Assembly (NCBI GenBank): GCA_029641185.1
Contig: JAPWGK010000013.1
Span: 558,001 to 622,000, forward strand
Direction: 5' to 3'
Origin: Pseudofabraea citricarpa
Taxonomy: Eukaryota; Ascomycota; Leotiomycetes; Helotiales; Dermateaceae
DNA length: 64,000 nt
Made by a program: the position numbers and the translations under genes. This document shows, piece by piece, positions 44,422 through 56,293 of this stretch (positions are counted from its first letter, which is position 1; each line of letters starts with the position of its first letter). The notes below the pieces were generated by a model that was not told the DNA's origin, did no database searches, and saw nothing but the letters and a program-made list of their open reading frames with translations.

Positions 44422-45386
44422 ATGGCTGCCATAACGTCCACTTCACTCGAGGCTTTGCCGAAGATCGCTGAGGGAAAAGTTCGAGATCTCTACGAAATTG
44501 ATACGAAAACTCTTTTGTTCGTCGCATCCGATCGCATCTCTGCGTACGATGTGATTATGCAAAATGTAAATACAACCTCTCCCTTTTTCTTGACCTGTAC
44601 TAATCCATTGATACATAGGGTATTCCCTCAAAAGGCCCATTGCTCACCCTCCTCTCCGCGCATTGGTTCTCCATTCTCCCAGGGCTCGTCCCGGGTCTAA
44701 AAACTCACTTCCTCACGCTCGCTCTCCCTGAAGCTATCCCTAGCACACAGCAGAAACAACTGTACAACCGCAGTATGCAAGTGCGCAAACTCCGAATCTT
44801 TCCAATCGAAGCTATTGTCCGCGGATATATTACTGGCTCGGCGTGGAAGGAGTATCAGAAAAGTGGCACGGTACATGGCATTTCTATTGCGCCAGGACTT
44901 CAAGAAGCTCAGGCTTTCCCACAAGGTGCAATTTATACGCCTTCGACAAAGGCTGAGGCAGGCCAGAATGATGAGAACATTCATCCCAGTGAGGCTGCTA
45001 AGATTGTGGGTGAGAAGTATGCATCTAGGATTGAGCAGCTTGCTTTGAGCCTCTATACTGCTGCAAGACAGTATGCTTTGGAGCGAGGGATCATCATTGC
45101 CGACACGAAGTTTGAATTTGGGCTGGATGAGGAGACAGATGAGGTTGTATTAGTAGATGAAGTCCTTACCCCGGACTCAAGTCGGTTCTGGCCTGCGGAT
45201 AAGTATGCCATCGGAAGGGACCAGGAGAGTTTCGACAAGCAGTTCTTGCGGAACTGGCTGGTGAAGGAGGGGCTCAAGGGGAAGCCAGGTGTAGCAATGC
45301 CTGAAGACGTCGTTAATAGCACAGCCGAGAAGTATAGAGAAGCCTTTGAGAAGCTGACGGGGAAGAAGTGGGAGGAGGTCGTATAA
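44422..45386 (+). CDS. ade1: Phosphoribosylaminoimidazole-succinocarboxamide (SAICAR) synthase
   Basis: Exons 44422-44565 and 44619-45386 (intron 53 nt with TACTAAT branch site); 303 residues. It has [34 protein letters not shown] across the splice, [34 protein letters not shown] and [11 protein letters not shown]. These are the PurC/Ade1 ATP- and CAIR-binding signatures. The enzyme joins aspartate to CAIR in de novo purine synthesis. Length equals yeast Ade1. It lies head to head with ade16, which acts two steps later. Confidence 0.95.
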
Positions 45387-46405
45387 TAAACTTCTCATTT
45401 TATTACGAGTATACAAGCCCGCCTCTATCTGACGTGCGATAAGGTCCTTATCAGCGACCCGTTGTAACTGCCAAGGGCAACGACACCTCACTTACAATTC
45501 TCAATATATCATTCTTATATGATAGAATGCTCTATCTGGTTTTACTTAAGAATACCAGACACATACCTCCAGCTCGCAAACAAGTTAATAATAAATATCA
45601 ATGCCAATTTAAACGGATGTTTAAAGGCGACACGAGTGCGGCGATAAAATGACCTGTTATCATCCTACTTGTTATCACTGATAACAGAATATCTGCCAGC
45701 AATAGAATAGATTTTCCTTATAATAGCAGCTGTTACAACATATCGATACAAGATACCACGTGAAGTACCCTACCTGGATATTATAATTCTAAGTGATGAT
45801 AAGTCTTTAATTACTGCTTAGTAAAGCACTTTAACGATGTCGTCAATGGGCCTGGTCTTGTTCGAGCAACTTCTTATCCCGAAAGTCCGCATGAATCCAA
45901 ACATGCTAGGCTACAGAATGAACGTTTTGGCAGCCCCAGACTCGTGGAGAAAGGAAGGCAAAATAGGTTGTTTGTAGGAAGAGTATTAAAACAGTCCACT
46001 CGGCATATATGCACTTCTGTTAAGCGACGAGACAAATGATGAGGCAACAAAAAGTTTCATCTTTGGTGAACCATAACAGTTTCCAGAGGTTGGCTTTCAA
46101 CAATTCCAAATACCGTATCTCGTCAGCCATTTATTGCCTTATAAATACTAGCCATTCTAATTATGGACATACCTTGCGTGCTACTATTAGGCTGATGGTT
46201 TTTTGAAAAGAAGTCGAGCCTCCTGAAAAATCATGATCATCATGCATTGTATAGCGGCCTCAAAAATAAATAGGGAATATGTGTCTACTAGATTATAGGA
46301 CCCGATAAGCAACGCCAAAACACCGCCCTATGCTACCAGTTAATGCCCCCTATGACCCCCATCCGTGTGTTATATCATACACCTGTGCTAGATGTCCTTG
46401 TGCCC
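45387..46405. other. 1-kb AT-rich convergent intergenic region
   Basis: Between ade1 and uvsD stop codons. A 9-bp inverted repeat CTGTTATCA / TGATAACAG lies at 45654-45662 and 45679-45687. Otherwise I see nothing. Confidence 0.55.
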
Positions 46406-48883
46406 TTATCCCGAAAACGCCGACTGGATAGCAGTCCCCTCATCTGGAGTAACAGCGAGCTCTAGCATCTCCAACGCACACTGTGCAACATCTGATCCAA
46501 TTCCTGACTCAAAGACAAGATCTTCCTCGGAAAAATTTAGTCTTGCGAGACAGAGAAGGTACTTCTGAAAACCCCCGTTGATTGCCGATAACCTTTTCTG
46601 CATATTGTTGGCCTGTTCGTATTTTATCACGAGATGGTAAAGGAGATGGGTTGCGAGACAAATCAGTTTCACGCTGCAAGAAAATTTAGTACACAGCTAG
46701 CAAAGAGTGGTTTGATGTGGCTCACCTATCTTCGTTCTTGGCATCATAATCATATAAAGCATCAAGCTCATCACTCATCATACTAACTACTCTACCGATA
46801 GCATTTGGGTGCTGAGCCAGAGCCATAGCAGAATAAGTCGATTGCGTCATGCTGCTGAGCAGTTCCAGGATTTGAAGCCGGAGTTTAGACAACGAAGCTC
46901 CATCAAGCCTATCTAAACTTGAAGGCAGGTAAGGTATTTCAAATAAGGGCCATGTGAGTCGATCGATAATATACCCAAAATGAATATTCTGAGTCTGTTC
47001 ATCTGGAGAGATTGTGCCAAAACTTCCCTTCATAACGCTTGTCGACAGAATCCGTAACATCATTTCAAAATCAAAAATGGGATGATTAAGGCTGAGGATT
47101 AGAAGGACAAAGTCCCACCGCATTAACTTCCAGAATCGGTTGATATTCTGGTATTCAGCCATGCAACCAAGTGCGACTAGGTGAATAAGAATTAGACAAG
47201 CTGAAACATCGACATCTTTGTCAAAGGGATCTGCTGGTTGCCGGTTGAACCTTGGTATTGCAACAAGATCTGCAGTGATCTGAACGAGAGGAACAAGTGT
47301 GTCAATGATCTGAGGAGCAACAGATATTGTTTTCAATTCCAATGCAGAGATTAATAGGTTGATGAACAAATGGATCGGTTCAAGCTGGAATCCATTAGCT
47401 ACAGTACAAGAACGACAAAATCGAACTTACAAATTTTTCACTCATACATTTGGACCATAGAGAGATTAGCAACTCGCAAAACTCTACAGGGAGGTCCAAG
47501 ACTGTTTCTTTCATGCCCATCATTGGGATCTTGCCAAAGATTATTGATGAGAAGGATTCTTCTGGAGCTGATGGCAGCGCATATTTACTTAGACTATCAA
47601 AAGTCCGAGCCTGACCACAACTTGCACGATGGTCTATCATGTGCACCAGGAACTATTCTTCATTAACATGTCTGTCTAAAAAGAACATAGATCGAACACT
47701 CAATAACTTACATCAAGGCGATCCTCTTGCCGCGATAAAACTTGTATCATCTGTTCGTCAAACACCGGAGCAGCTTCCACCATGGATTCAGCTGGTTCTG
47801 GCTCATCGAGTTGCATTACTTCCAAAGCTGGAACAGGGCTCTCAGCAGCCTTTCGTTTTCGCTTGGTCCCTGTCTTTGATGGGGATCCAGCGAGTCGCCT
47901 TTGAAATTTTGAGGGAGAGAGTTTTGAAGGAGAGAGAAACTCAATCTCGTCGTCGTCGAAGCCGTCTCTATGTGAAAGATTCTTTTTGGGGGTAGTCAGG
48001 GTCCCAGTGACTCCAGTCTCTTTTGTCTTGTTCAGTCTCCGCACTCGCTCTACTTCCTCGGCTAGATCTTGCTTGTAGAAGTCCCGTTCGGTGGCAGCGT
48101 TCTTTTCTGCATTCCGAGCTGTCTCAATTGCCTTTTGTTGTTTCGCTATTTGCTCGGCGTGTAGTTTCTTGGTCACAATCAACTCACGTTCCCACTCCTT
48201 AGCTGCCTTCTCCTGCTTGTTTCGTACAATTGCAATCTCGCCGGCTTTCGCATTGAGATCCTGCTTGAGAGAATTTCGCTCCTTGACTAGCTAACAATAA
48301 CGTTAGCTTACTTAAATTCAGGTATAGAACTAAGATGTACCTCGTCAATCTGTCTTTGCAAATCATCTTGTTTGCCCCCATAACTAGATTCCGATGGGCC
48401 ATTTTTTAAGTGCTCTGCTAGCGGAGTCGGACGAGGGTGATATGGTTGGTTGAAGAGCGGTAGTGGTGGCTGCTGGGGTGCATTCCGGTGTGCTCTGTTG
48501 GCCAGAGTGGGAAACACACCACCTTGTGAAGGAGGAGGGGGGCCATTGTATTGTTGCTTGTTGGCTAAAGATATGGCCGCTGCATGTCTCTGCTGCCGGA
48601 ATGGCTCTCGCTGTCCAGCCTGGCTGTTGCTTGCCCGCTGAAAGGGCACCTGCTGGGCGGGTGTACTGCGTGCTTCATCAATCACCACAGCATCGTCGAG
48701 ATCTTCGTCTTCGAATTCTTGGCCATAGTTGGAGGAGACAGCAGAGTAGGGCTTCGACTGGGTAGCTGCAGCTTGAGTGAGCTGGATAGCATGGCGTTCG
48801 AGTTCTTCGAGGGCATTGTCAGGGAGATGGTCGAACTCATCGTCGGAGAAGTGGCTGCTGTCGCCATGGGTGTGGGCAGCCAT
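46406..48883 (-). CDS. uvsD: UvsD / Rad26 / ATRIP-type checkpoint protein
   Basis: Exons 48883-48341, 48290-47712, 47652-47431, 47384-46726 and 46673-46406; 756 residues. The N-terminus has FSDDEFDHLPDNALEELERHAI, an acidic block, and Gln/Pro-rich disorder. A coiled coil follows (about 180-275, ERNSLKQDLNAKAGEIAIVRN onwards), then an SP-rich basic stretch (SPSKTGTKRKRKA) and a long helical repeat C-half (TFDSLSKYALPS, ILIHLVALGCMAEYQN, TWPLFEIPYLPSSL). This order is that of fungal ATRIP homologues (UvsD, Rad26, Ddc2), which bring the ATR/UvsB kinase to RPA-coated single-stranded DNA. An ACGCGT lies 116 bases upstream of the start. All four splice joints preserve frame. Confidence 0.85.
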
Positions 48884-49708
48884 GCCGTGGAATCGTCATT
48901 GAGGGGCAGGGGACATGGACATCGGCTTTACAGTAACTGTGAGACACGGAACCCAGGACTGAGAACTGAGAACTCAGGAACCCGCGTTGGCGTCCACAAC
49001 GCGTTTACTGCCGGGTGCGACCGCCTTGGACAGCCCTGGCCTGTTCCTGTTCTTGTTGCACGTGTGCATGTGGGATTCACGTGTTCGGGGCAATTGGTGT
49101 TTCCGCTCCGGAATCTATTATTTCACGTGCCAATAGCTTTCCCATCGAATACGTACCTCCGTACCCAAGTAGCTTTTGCAGGACGGGGACATATCAGCAG
49201 TTAAACTGCCCTTCCCGGGAACTCTAATCTACCTCTACAGTACCCACTACCATTTACTGCACAACACTAATCCATTTCCTGTAGCTAAATGCTAGTACTG
49301 GAACTGGTGCTGCTGGCTGACGTAGCGGAACCAACCTCCAGCCTCGAGCCGAGAGAGCGAACTGCGAGCGAGCGCATGCATTTTTGTGCCAAGCGATCAA
49401 CGACCTGCATCGCGACAAACACGACTCCGCCATCGTAACCTCGCTCTGCCTCTTTCTCCTCAACCGTCAACGGCCTTTTCGGATTCCCACGTCGCCACTC
49501 TCCTTCGCCATTCCGCGACGCTTTCGTACCTGGCCGTCTGTTGACCTTGATACTGCACTCGTCTATCCGGCATTTCTCATGCCCAAGTGCTCCCGAACTT
49601 AGCATCATCATCATCAGCCTCACCAACAGTTCTGAGCCGGCCCAAGTACGAGATACGCAGCGCAGTTGAGTCTTCATCGTGCGATAGCCTGCATCTACAA
49701 CCTTCGTT
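48884..49708. promoter_or_regulatory. Divergent promoter region, uvsD / CDS1
   Basis: 825 bases between start codons. Open frames here are antisense or shadow frames of the neighbouring genes. ACGCGT at 48999-49004 is a possible MCB element for uvsD. No RNA gene seen. Confidence 0.5.
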
Positions 49709-51267
49709 ATGGCGAAACCACGTCGTAACATCAAGTTCAACCATCGCAATGGCCACAGCTCCGGCGCCGACGGGAGACGAAGCAGCTTCTCGGACATCAG
49801 CGAAGGGCCCTCAGAGCCAGGCTCTCCGTTGAAGGCTGGAGTAGATGCTGCCCTGACCGTAAGTTCTCCAGTTCCATCTCTCAGAGCCATTCTGACAATA
49901 TTATCCTCTAGTTCGAAGAAACCCAGGCTTCCGAGTACGAAAAGAAGAAGCAGACCTTCATCACACGGTCTATATGGACATTTGTGATGATTGGGGCCTT
50001 CTTTGGCGCCATGTTCATGGGCCACATCTATATTATCGCCATCGTCACAGCTGTTCAGATAATCTCGTTCAAGGAGGTTATTGCCATTGCCAATGTTCCC
50101 AGTCGTGCGCGGAGGTTGAAATTCACAAAAGCTCTGAACTGGTATTGGTTGTCAACAACCATGTACTTTCTCTATGGCGAGAGCGTCATCTATTATTTCA
50201 AGCACATTGTCTTGGTGGATAAAGTGCTCCTCCCGTTCGCAACCCATCACAGATTTATAAGCTTCATGCTCTACGTGATCGGTACGCGACTCTTACCCTG
50301 CCTGCGGGCCTACCAAATACTGATTGATCTTTAGGTTTTGTTTTCTTTGTTGCCTCGTTACAGGCTGGCCATTACCGCTTCCAATTTACACAGTTTGCTT
50401 GGACTCATATGGCTCTGTACCTCATCGTTGGTCAAGCCCATTTCATCATGAACAATGTCTTCGAGGGGATGATCTGGTTTTTCTTGCCAGTCTCTCTGGT
50501 CATATGTAATGACATCTTTGCATATATCTGCGGTATCACTTTTGGTCGCACCCAACTCATCAAGCTCTCTCCCAAGAAGACCGTCGAAGGTTTTGTTGGA
50601 GCTTGGTTCTTGACAGTCATTTTTGGCATTGGCATGACCAATGTCCTGATGCGCTACAAATATTTCATTTGTCCTGTAAACGTAAGTAAAGTAACTATCT
50701 ACCCATCAATTGCGTCATACTGATCTCTCCTAGAACCTCGGCGCCAATATCTATACTTCACTTGAATGCACGCCAAACCCCGTTTTCTTAGCACACACGT
50801 ATCAACTCCCAATTTGGTTCCCTTTTATGAAGTCATTTTCCATGGCCCCTATGCAGATCCACATTCTCGTATTTGCAACCTTCGCCTCTCTTATCGCCCC
50901 CTTCGGCGGCTTCTTTGCTTCAGGTCTGAAGCGTACTTTCAAGATCAAGGACTTTGGTGACTCGATTCCCGGCCATGGAGGGATCACTGATCGCATGGAC
51001 TGTCAATTCATCATGGGCTTCTTCGCATACATGTACTATCACAGCTTCATTGCCGTCTACAAGGTTTCTCTTGGCGGCGTCATCGAGTCTGCGATCACGG
51101 GTTTGACTTTGGAGGAGCAAATGGAGCTGGTGAAAGGTATCAGCAAGCACCTTTACAACCAAGGTGTGATTTCAGACACGGTAAGTTCAATGGCCCGGTT
51201 ATTTCTGTTGATACTAACAGTATGCAAGGTCCTGGATTGTATGAATATCGCCGTTCATAAGAAATGA
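49709..51267 (+). CDS. CDS1: Phosphatidate cytidylyltransferase (CDP-diacylglycerol synthase)
   Basis: Exons 49709-49858, 49912-50281, 50335-50681, 50734-51180 and 51229-51267; 450 residues. A polar Ser/Gly/Arg N-tail is followed by about eight membrane helices. The family signature is clear: LKRTFKIKDFGDSIPGHGGI and TDRMDCQF, with SPKKTVEGFVGAW and NDIFAYICG before it. The enzyme makes CDP-diacylglycerol from CTP and phosphatidate in the ER, feeding PI, PS and cardiolipin synthesis. The last intron (51181-51228, 48 nt) has a perfect TACTAAC branch site and is in frame without a stop; read through, it would insert 16 residues before VLDCMNIAVHKK. Confidence 0.94.
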
Positions 51268-52276
51268 ATAGCGACACTAAAAGTTCTTGCATAATAAGTT
51301 GATGAACATCAGTGGAAGATAACCAGAGCAGATTGCCATGTATATTAGGACTCCCTTGCTTCCCTTGTTCGTTGTAACATCTTACCATTACCTTTGGATT
51401 CTGCCTCGATATAATACGAAAGTTGGAATTAGGGCACGAGAACGGGTTCAGAAAGGCAATTCAGGAGGCTAGCAGGAACACCTAATCGAAAGTGAATGAC
51501 AGGTGAGAAACTGTCACCATAGCGCGGGTACCTTGCCAGGAGTGGAGTGGCTTTTCCGAAGGTCAGGTAGCAATAACATTTGCCATACTGTACTTGAACT
51601 GGGCATATATTGAGAAATGTCAAACTTACTATGCATGCTCTGCATTTCCTCCCGTGAAAACGATGAATTCGAGATAACTGCCTTCTTGGAATCAAGCGTT
51701 CGTTGATTCAGACATTCAATTTGTATCGAAGAGCTAGATGCTGTGGCGTTCCACTCAACTTTCAACCCCTGACACTGAGTGAACCAAGCCCGTCGCTTAA
51801 AGCGTCCCGTCAAAAGATCAAATTTCAATGGAAGCGAGCACATTCTCCTATCGTTGATACTCAAGTTAGTCTTCTCGTTCTAGATAGTCGAGTCGGAAAT
51901 ATTAACATGGGGTGTAAGAGATTTTTGATGTTGTCTATGATTAATAATTTCAAGACGCTAAACAGGAAACACGACGCCCTGCGTTTTGGACTCAATCCGT
52001 TGAGAGCAAGATGGATTCGGTGTACTGGCGGCCATCTTTGCAACGGATTGAGATGAGGTATGCTTTCTATAAAAGCATCAAGCGTCTACTCTGGAGCTAC
52101 GATGAATGGAGAATGAGATGGTTTGATCTTTCCAATTTACATGCTCGCCGCCTAAATGGAGCGAGATATCTTGTATGTAGTGATAGATACCAAATCTATG
52201 AGCGGGCTCGCATCCAGAAGATATCATGGCGATCTTGGGTCTGGTACTCCCAATCCAACGCCACCCAGCAGCCCTC
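51268..52276. other. 1-kb convergent region with a possible small minus-strand gene
   Basis: Lies between the CDS1 stop and the RING-protein stop. On the minus strand 51864-51514 reads CSLPLKFDLLTGRFKRRAWF and QCQGLKVEWNATASSSSIQ, protein-like in composition, and an ATG at about 52039 starts MAASTPNPSCSQRIESKTQG. A GTAAGT donor and CAG acceptor frame a 42-nt in-frame candidate intron at about 51631-51590. I could not join the first part to the second with good splice sites. It may be a small uncharacterised gene. Confidence 0.35.
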
Positions 52277-54507
52277 TTACCAATTCGACGAAAGGCCCAT
52301 CGAGCCATACGGAGCGTTCTTCCCAAGAGCGATTCCAAAAGAGTTATAGTGTCGGAAAAGAACGAAGAAGGCCAACGGCAAGAGCGTATCGTCACCAATC
52401 CCAGGCCTCACTCTTCCATCACTGCTGTAAAAGTCGCCGCGCCGGCCACAGACCTCTAGATCATGCATGCCCATGCCGAAACTCGACGTGCGCATCACGA
52501 TGTTATCCTCGCTCGCAGCCGTCCACGCCTTACGGCTCTGCTGCTCGATTTCTACCTCGCTCATCCCAGCGGTCCGGAAGACCTTGATGAAGGGCTGGTA
52601 CCTCGGTCGCGCGAGAAAGAGGTGCATATTCGGCATGACGATCTCGGAGGTCAGGTTGTGGATCGTGACGTCGCGGTCCTCGAAGCCCCAAGTCCCGTTC
52701 CGTAGCAGTGTTTCTTCTTGATGATCGTTCATGCGTACTTGGTACGGGTGCTTCTTCGCCTTGTCCGTCGTCGGTATTGAGGCTCCGTACTGCACGTCTC
52801 GGATCCGCCATTTCTTCGCTGCGACTCCGACTTCGATGGCTAGATCGTGATTTTCCGTCATCGGTACCGTCACCCGGTAGAAGTTGTAAATGTCCTCTTC
52901 CGGCCTCTCTTCCGAGTGTATGTGATAGCTTATGGAAAACTCGTTCGGACGCGGTAAAATACTCGATAGGTCAATGCCAGACCAGCTTTTACCACTGTAG
53001 TGTGAATACGGATTTGACATCCCCGTGGCTACTACATCACTGTTAGTATTCATATGCTTGAATCAGGTTGTGCATCGCAAAGTATGACTTACCGTTCCCA
53101 AGGTTGAATCTTGTATCGAAACCTTCGCATGTGTGTTTCATTTGATTCTTGAATGCGTACTGAGGAGCAACGTGCCAACTAAATATCCATCAGTAAAAAA
53201 GAACCGAAGTAAGAGGTACGAAAAACGGGGAGGGCCTCACGCGACAGGAAACCAGAAAAGGGACGGAACGCTTATAATCGTGGCCAACACCAGAACGAAC
53301 GTCCGCGCGAAGCTGAGAAGCGAGCGCTTGAAAGAAGCCATATCAGAATTTCTGCACTTCTCTGCCAAATGGTAGCCCATCTCATGCAGAGCCGACACAA
53401 GCCAAATGCCAAACATCGGGCTGCCCAAAAAACTTGCTATCAGCATCAGCGCCCAGTCCTTGCGTGAGTGTAGTTCTACGTGGCTCTGATTCTTCATAGG
53501 CTGCGTCTGCCATCTCACCTCTAGCCAGCACCATATAGCAAGTGCAATTTCTAGAATGACGAATAAAGCGATGTATCCACCTGCACTCTGAATTGTGGTT
53601 CCGTACAGCGGGTTATGAGGCTCAGGATCTCGTTGCGTACGTTCTGGTGGAGTGGCTGTATTCTGAGCGGTTGTATTCTGAGCGGTTGTATTCTGAGTGG
53701 CATGTGGTGTCTGAGAGGTACCCGTCGAATTTTGCTCTGGAGCTGATCGTGCGTTCTCCCTTTGGAGATTTCCAACCACCTCCCTGGCCGGTCTGGCTAG
53801 GAGATTCAGGCGATAAGGAGGCGGAGGTTCTGCCACTCCTGCGCCATGCGATTGATTTCCAGAGAGAGATGTACAAGCAGTAGAGCACTTCGGACCATCG
53901 CACGGTCCTGGGTGACAAGGTTTCGAACAGAAAGTCGTACACTTGGCTGGATTCACACACCTGCGGTACGAGTTACATGTTCTCCCACACGAATTGTAAA
54001 GTATGCGTGGGATGTCGTACTCGCAGGCGGTGCACCAGCAAGTTCCTTTCGGGCCCAGTGGTTGGTGCATGAACTTGCATGTCGGACATGACCAGAGATT
54101 TTGCTGAGTGTCGGTTCCGGCCCACCTCTTGACGCAGGGGAAGTGATAGACCTGGAAGCATCGTGAACACGACCATACCGGCGCACCGAATGATATTTGG
54201 TCATTGCATATGGGGCATTCGGATCTAGTTTCCGTTAGGATAGAAATGTATAGATGAACACCACCTGCACTTACATATTATTCAAGATGTCTTCCTTAAT
54301 GCGATCAGAATGCTCAGACGCCTGTGATTGCTGAGGCCTAGTTGTTAAATCTCTCGGTGGAATTGGGTCCTCATTGCCTCTTGCTCCAGATTCCAGGTCG
54401 CCATCTTGGCGGGTTGAGTTCGATGCATGACCGCCTGGGCCAAAGGCACCGAATGGAGTCCACAAAGCACTACTCAGGGGAGTAATAATGGCATCATATA
54501 CAGGCAT
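52277..54507 (-). CDS. RING/PHD-like zinc finger protein with three membrane segments, function unknown
   Basis: Exons 54507-54275, 54224-53241, 53178-53093 and 53031-52277; 685 residues. Residues about 81-128 form a RING-type zinc finger: SECPICND, CSRCFQVYHFPCVKRW and LWSCPTC, in the arrangement used by NFX1-like E3 ligases. A Cys-rich block follows (CWCTACEYD...CGRTCNSYRRCVNPAKC...CSKPCHPGPCDGPKC), also NFX1-like. After a Gln/Asn/Thr linker with a TAQNT repeat there are three hydrophobic segments (about 290-310, 333-356, 381-404), then a 280-residue soluble C-terminus I do not recognise. A membrane-anchored ubiquitin ligase is the natural inference, unproven. The third intron ends in TAGTAG, so one Val is optional. 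The stop codon overlaps a GTAAGA donor-like site (GGTAAGAGG), so a further exon cannot be excluded. Confidence 0.7.
53650..53700 (-). repeat. Short tandem repeat encoding TAQNT units
   Basis: A 15-bp unit GAGCGGTTGTATTCT (plus strand) occurs in about three near-perfect tandem copies, giving repeated TAQNT on the coding strand in the linker before the first membrane segment. Confidence 0.75.
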
Positions 54508-54988
54508 GATGTTAACAGATACTTCTCCTGGCTTATATTTTCGAGAGAGTGTCTAAAGGCAATGACCGCGCTGGATGATGCACTGCATGTCGAGATGAGT
54601 TCATCAAGTAAGAAACTCTGCATGGAAATTGTGGGCGGCCACGTAGTGGTCACAAGGTCTTCTAAGCATATTCTTGGTAAATGTTAGAACAGACCGGCGA
54701 CAGAGACCATAGAACACTAAATGCCATAGTATTCGCTTCAGAAGACGATTGCTCGCTGTTGCGGTGCTAGCCTCTTAAGTTTTTCTAGATAGATACCTGT
54801 TTTTGCACTAGAAGGAAAGGCTAACTACATTTTTGGACAGTTATCTCGACGAGTAGTATAGTCCTTCTTGGTTACTTCATACTTTTTCTTTTGTTTTATA
54901 ATTTGCGTTCGTTGCATAGTTTTTAGCTATGATATGCTTGCCAATAACCAAATAACTCCAAGTTCAGTCAATGTATACTAGGAGTGGC
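54508..54988. other. Intergenic, promoter of RING protein and 3' flank of GH5
   Basis: About 480 bases, AT-rich. Nothing recognised. Confidence 0.6.
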
Positions 54989-56293
54989 TTAGACCCGCTT
55001 GGCTAACATAGCTGCCGCATGCTCTTTCCCCAGAATTTGATACTCTGTTTCATTGTAGTAAATTGAGTTGACATCCCCAAAGACCGGTCCTGGGATACTG
55101 AGATCATGGGTGCCAAATTGCCAGATCTGATCAGACGCAATTCCACTCTTCAGCACAGCATCTTGCCAAGGCTTCTCAACCGTGGTGTGGTTATTTGGGA
55201 ATGGTGCACCGTATTCCTCTAGGATGATTGGCTTGCCGCTCTTCTTCCCCACGGCGTCGTGCTCTTTGATCCATGTAGTTCCCCACTCATACTCATAACC
55301 CCAAGAATCCGGGTAGAGGTGAAAGGTGCCGTAATCTAAGGTAGAAATCTTGAGATTCTGCACAAAGTCGACACCTTCACCACCACTATATGCATAAGAA
55401 CCATCCCCAATATTGTTGGCAGGCGCAAACCACCCTTCATCACCAAGAGTGACCATGTGAGCCGGATCAAGCTTCTTGATGTATTTTGAGATATCGGTTG
55501 CCCACTTTGTAATCACAGATGTATTGCAGCCCTTACAGCGAGGCTCATTTGCCAGTTCCCAGGAGAAGATGGCGGATGACTTTGCGTATCGAGTCACGAG
55601 CGTCTTGATGTATGCCTTGTAGACGGTCTGAGAAGTAGGATCCGTAAACCACTGGGTTGCATTGGCTCCAAAAGCTCGCGTATATGCAGCTATCCCGCCA
55701 TAATCACCCCAGTTGTTCACAAAGTTTAGCACGAGCTTCACGCCGTACTTTTCAGCTGCGGAAACAACATAATCGAGTCGTTGAAGTCCATCAGGACCGT
55801 AATTGATGTATCCTCCAGTAGAGTTTAGGATTTGAAAGTACACTTTGTTCGGGTCTGTCGCGAGTGGATCTGGAATACTGTTTACATCTCCAAAACCCCA
55901 GACTCGAAGAATCTTATATTGCGTCTAGTGAAGGAAATATCAATGCACATCTCAAACATAACGCAGGAAATTCCAACGAACCTTAGCAACCTCTTTAAGA
56001 GCAATATCGACGTCGGAGTTTTTGCTGAGATGTGCTAGCCACCAGGCATTGCTACCTGATCGTATTTAGTGCGTAAAGCTTTCCAGCATGAAGCCAGGCC
56101 TACCGGCAAAATATCCAACACGTCCATCAATCTCAAAGAGCTTGCCCACAACTCGGGCATTCCGTCCCTTTCCAGTGCCAATAGGGTATGCAGGCGTTAG
56201 CTGAAGGGCTGCTGTGTCAACTTGCACAGCTGGTACTGCAGCCGCTAAAGAAGCACAACCTAGTATGCTCGAGATCCAAGAGGAGGCCTTCAT
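54989..56293 (-). CDS. Secreted GH5 endo-beta-1,4-mannanase
   Basis: Exons 56293-56104, 56055-55982 and 55924-54989; 399 residues. The signal peptide is MKASSWISSILGCASLAAAVPA. The GH5 barrel shows FEIDGRVGYFAG|SNAWWLAHL over the first splice, YKILRVWGFGD, LVLNFVNNWGDYGG, SWELANEPRC (Glu of NEP is the acid/base) and IILEEYGAP (nucleophile Glu). HLYPDSWG is typical of fungal GH5 subfamily 7 mannanases. It should cut mannan or glucomannan outside the cell. No carbohydrate-binding module is attached at either end. Both introns are short and rebuild conserved motifs. Confidence 0.92.

Noticed and set aside
48584..49204. 206-codon plus-strand frame
   Set aside because: Antisense to exon 1 of uvsD and its promoter; composition reflects the reverse of a Gln/Pro-rich exon.
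49285..50025. 246-codon minus-strand frame
   Set aside because: It is antisense to the first exons of CDS1 and the CDS1 promoter, has no recognisable domain, and CDS1 is certain on the other strand.
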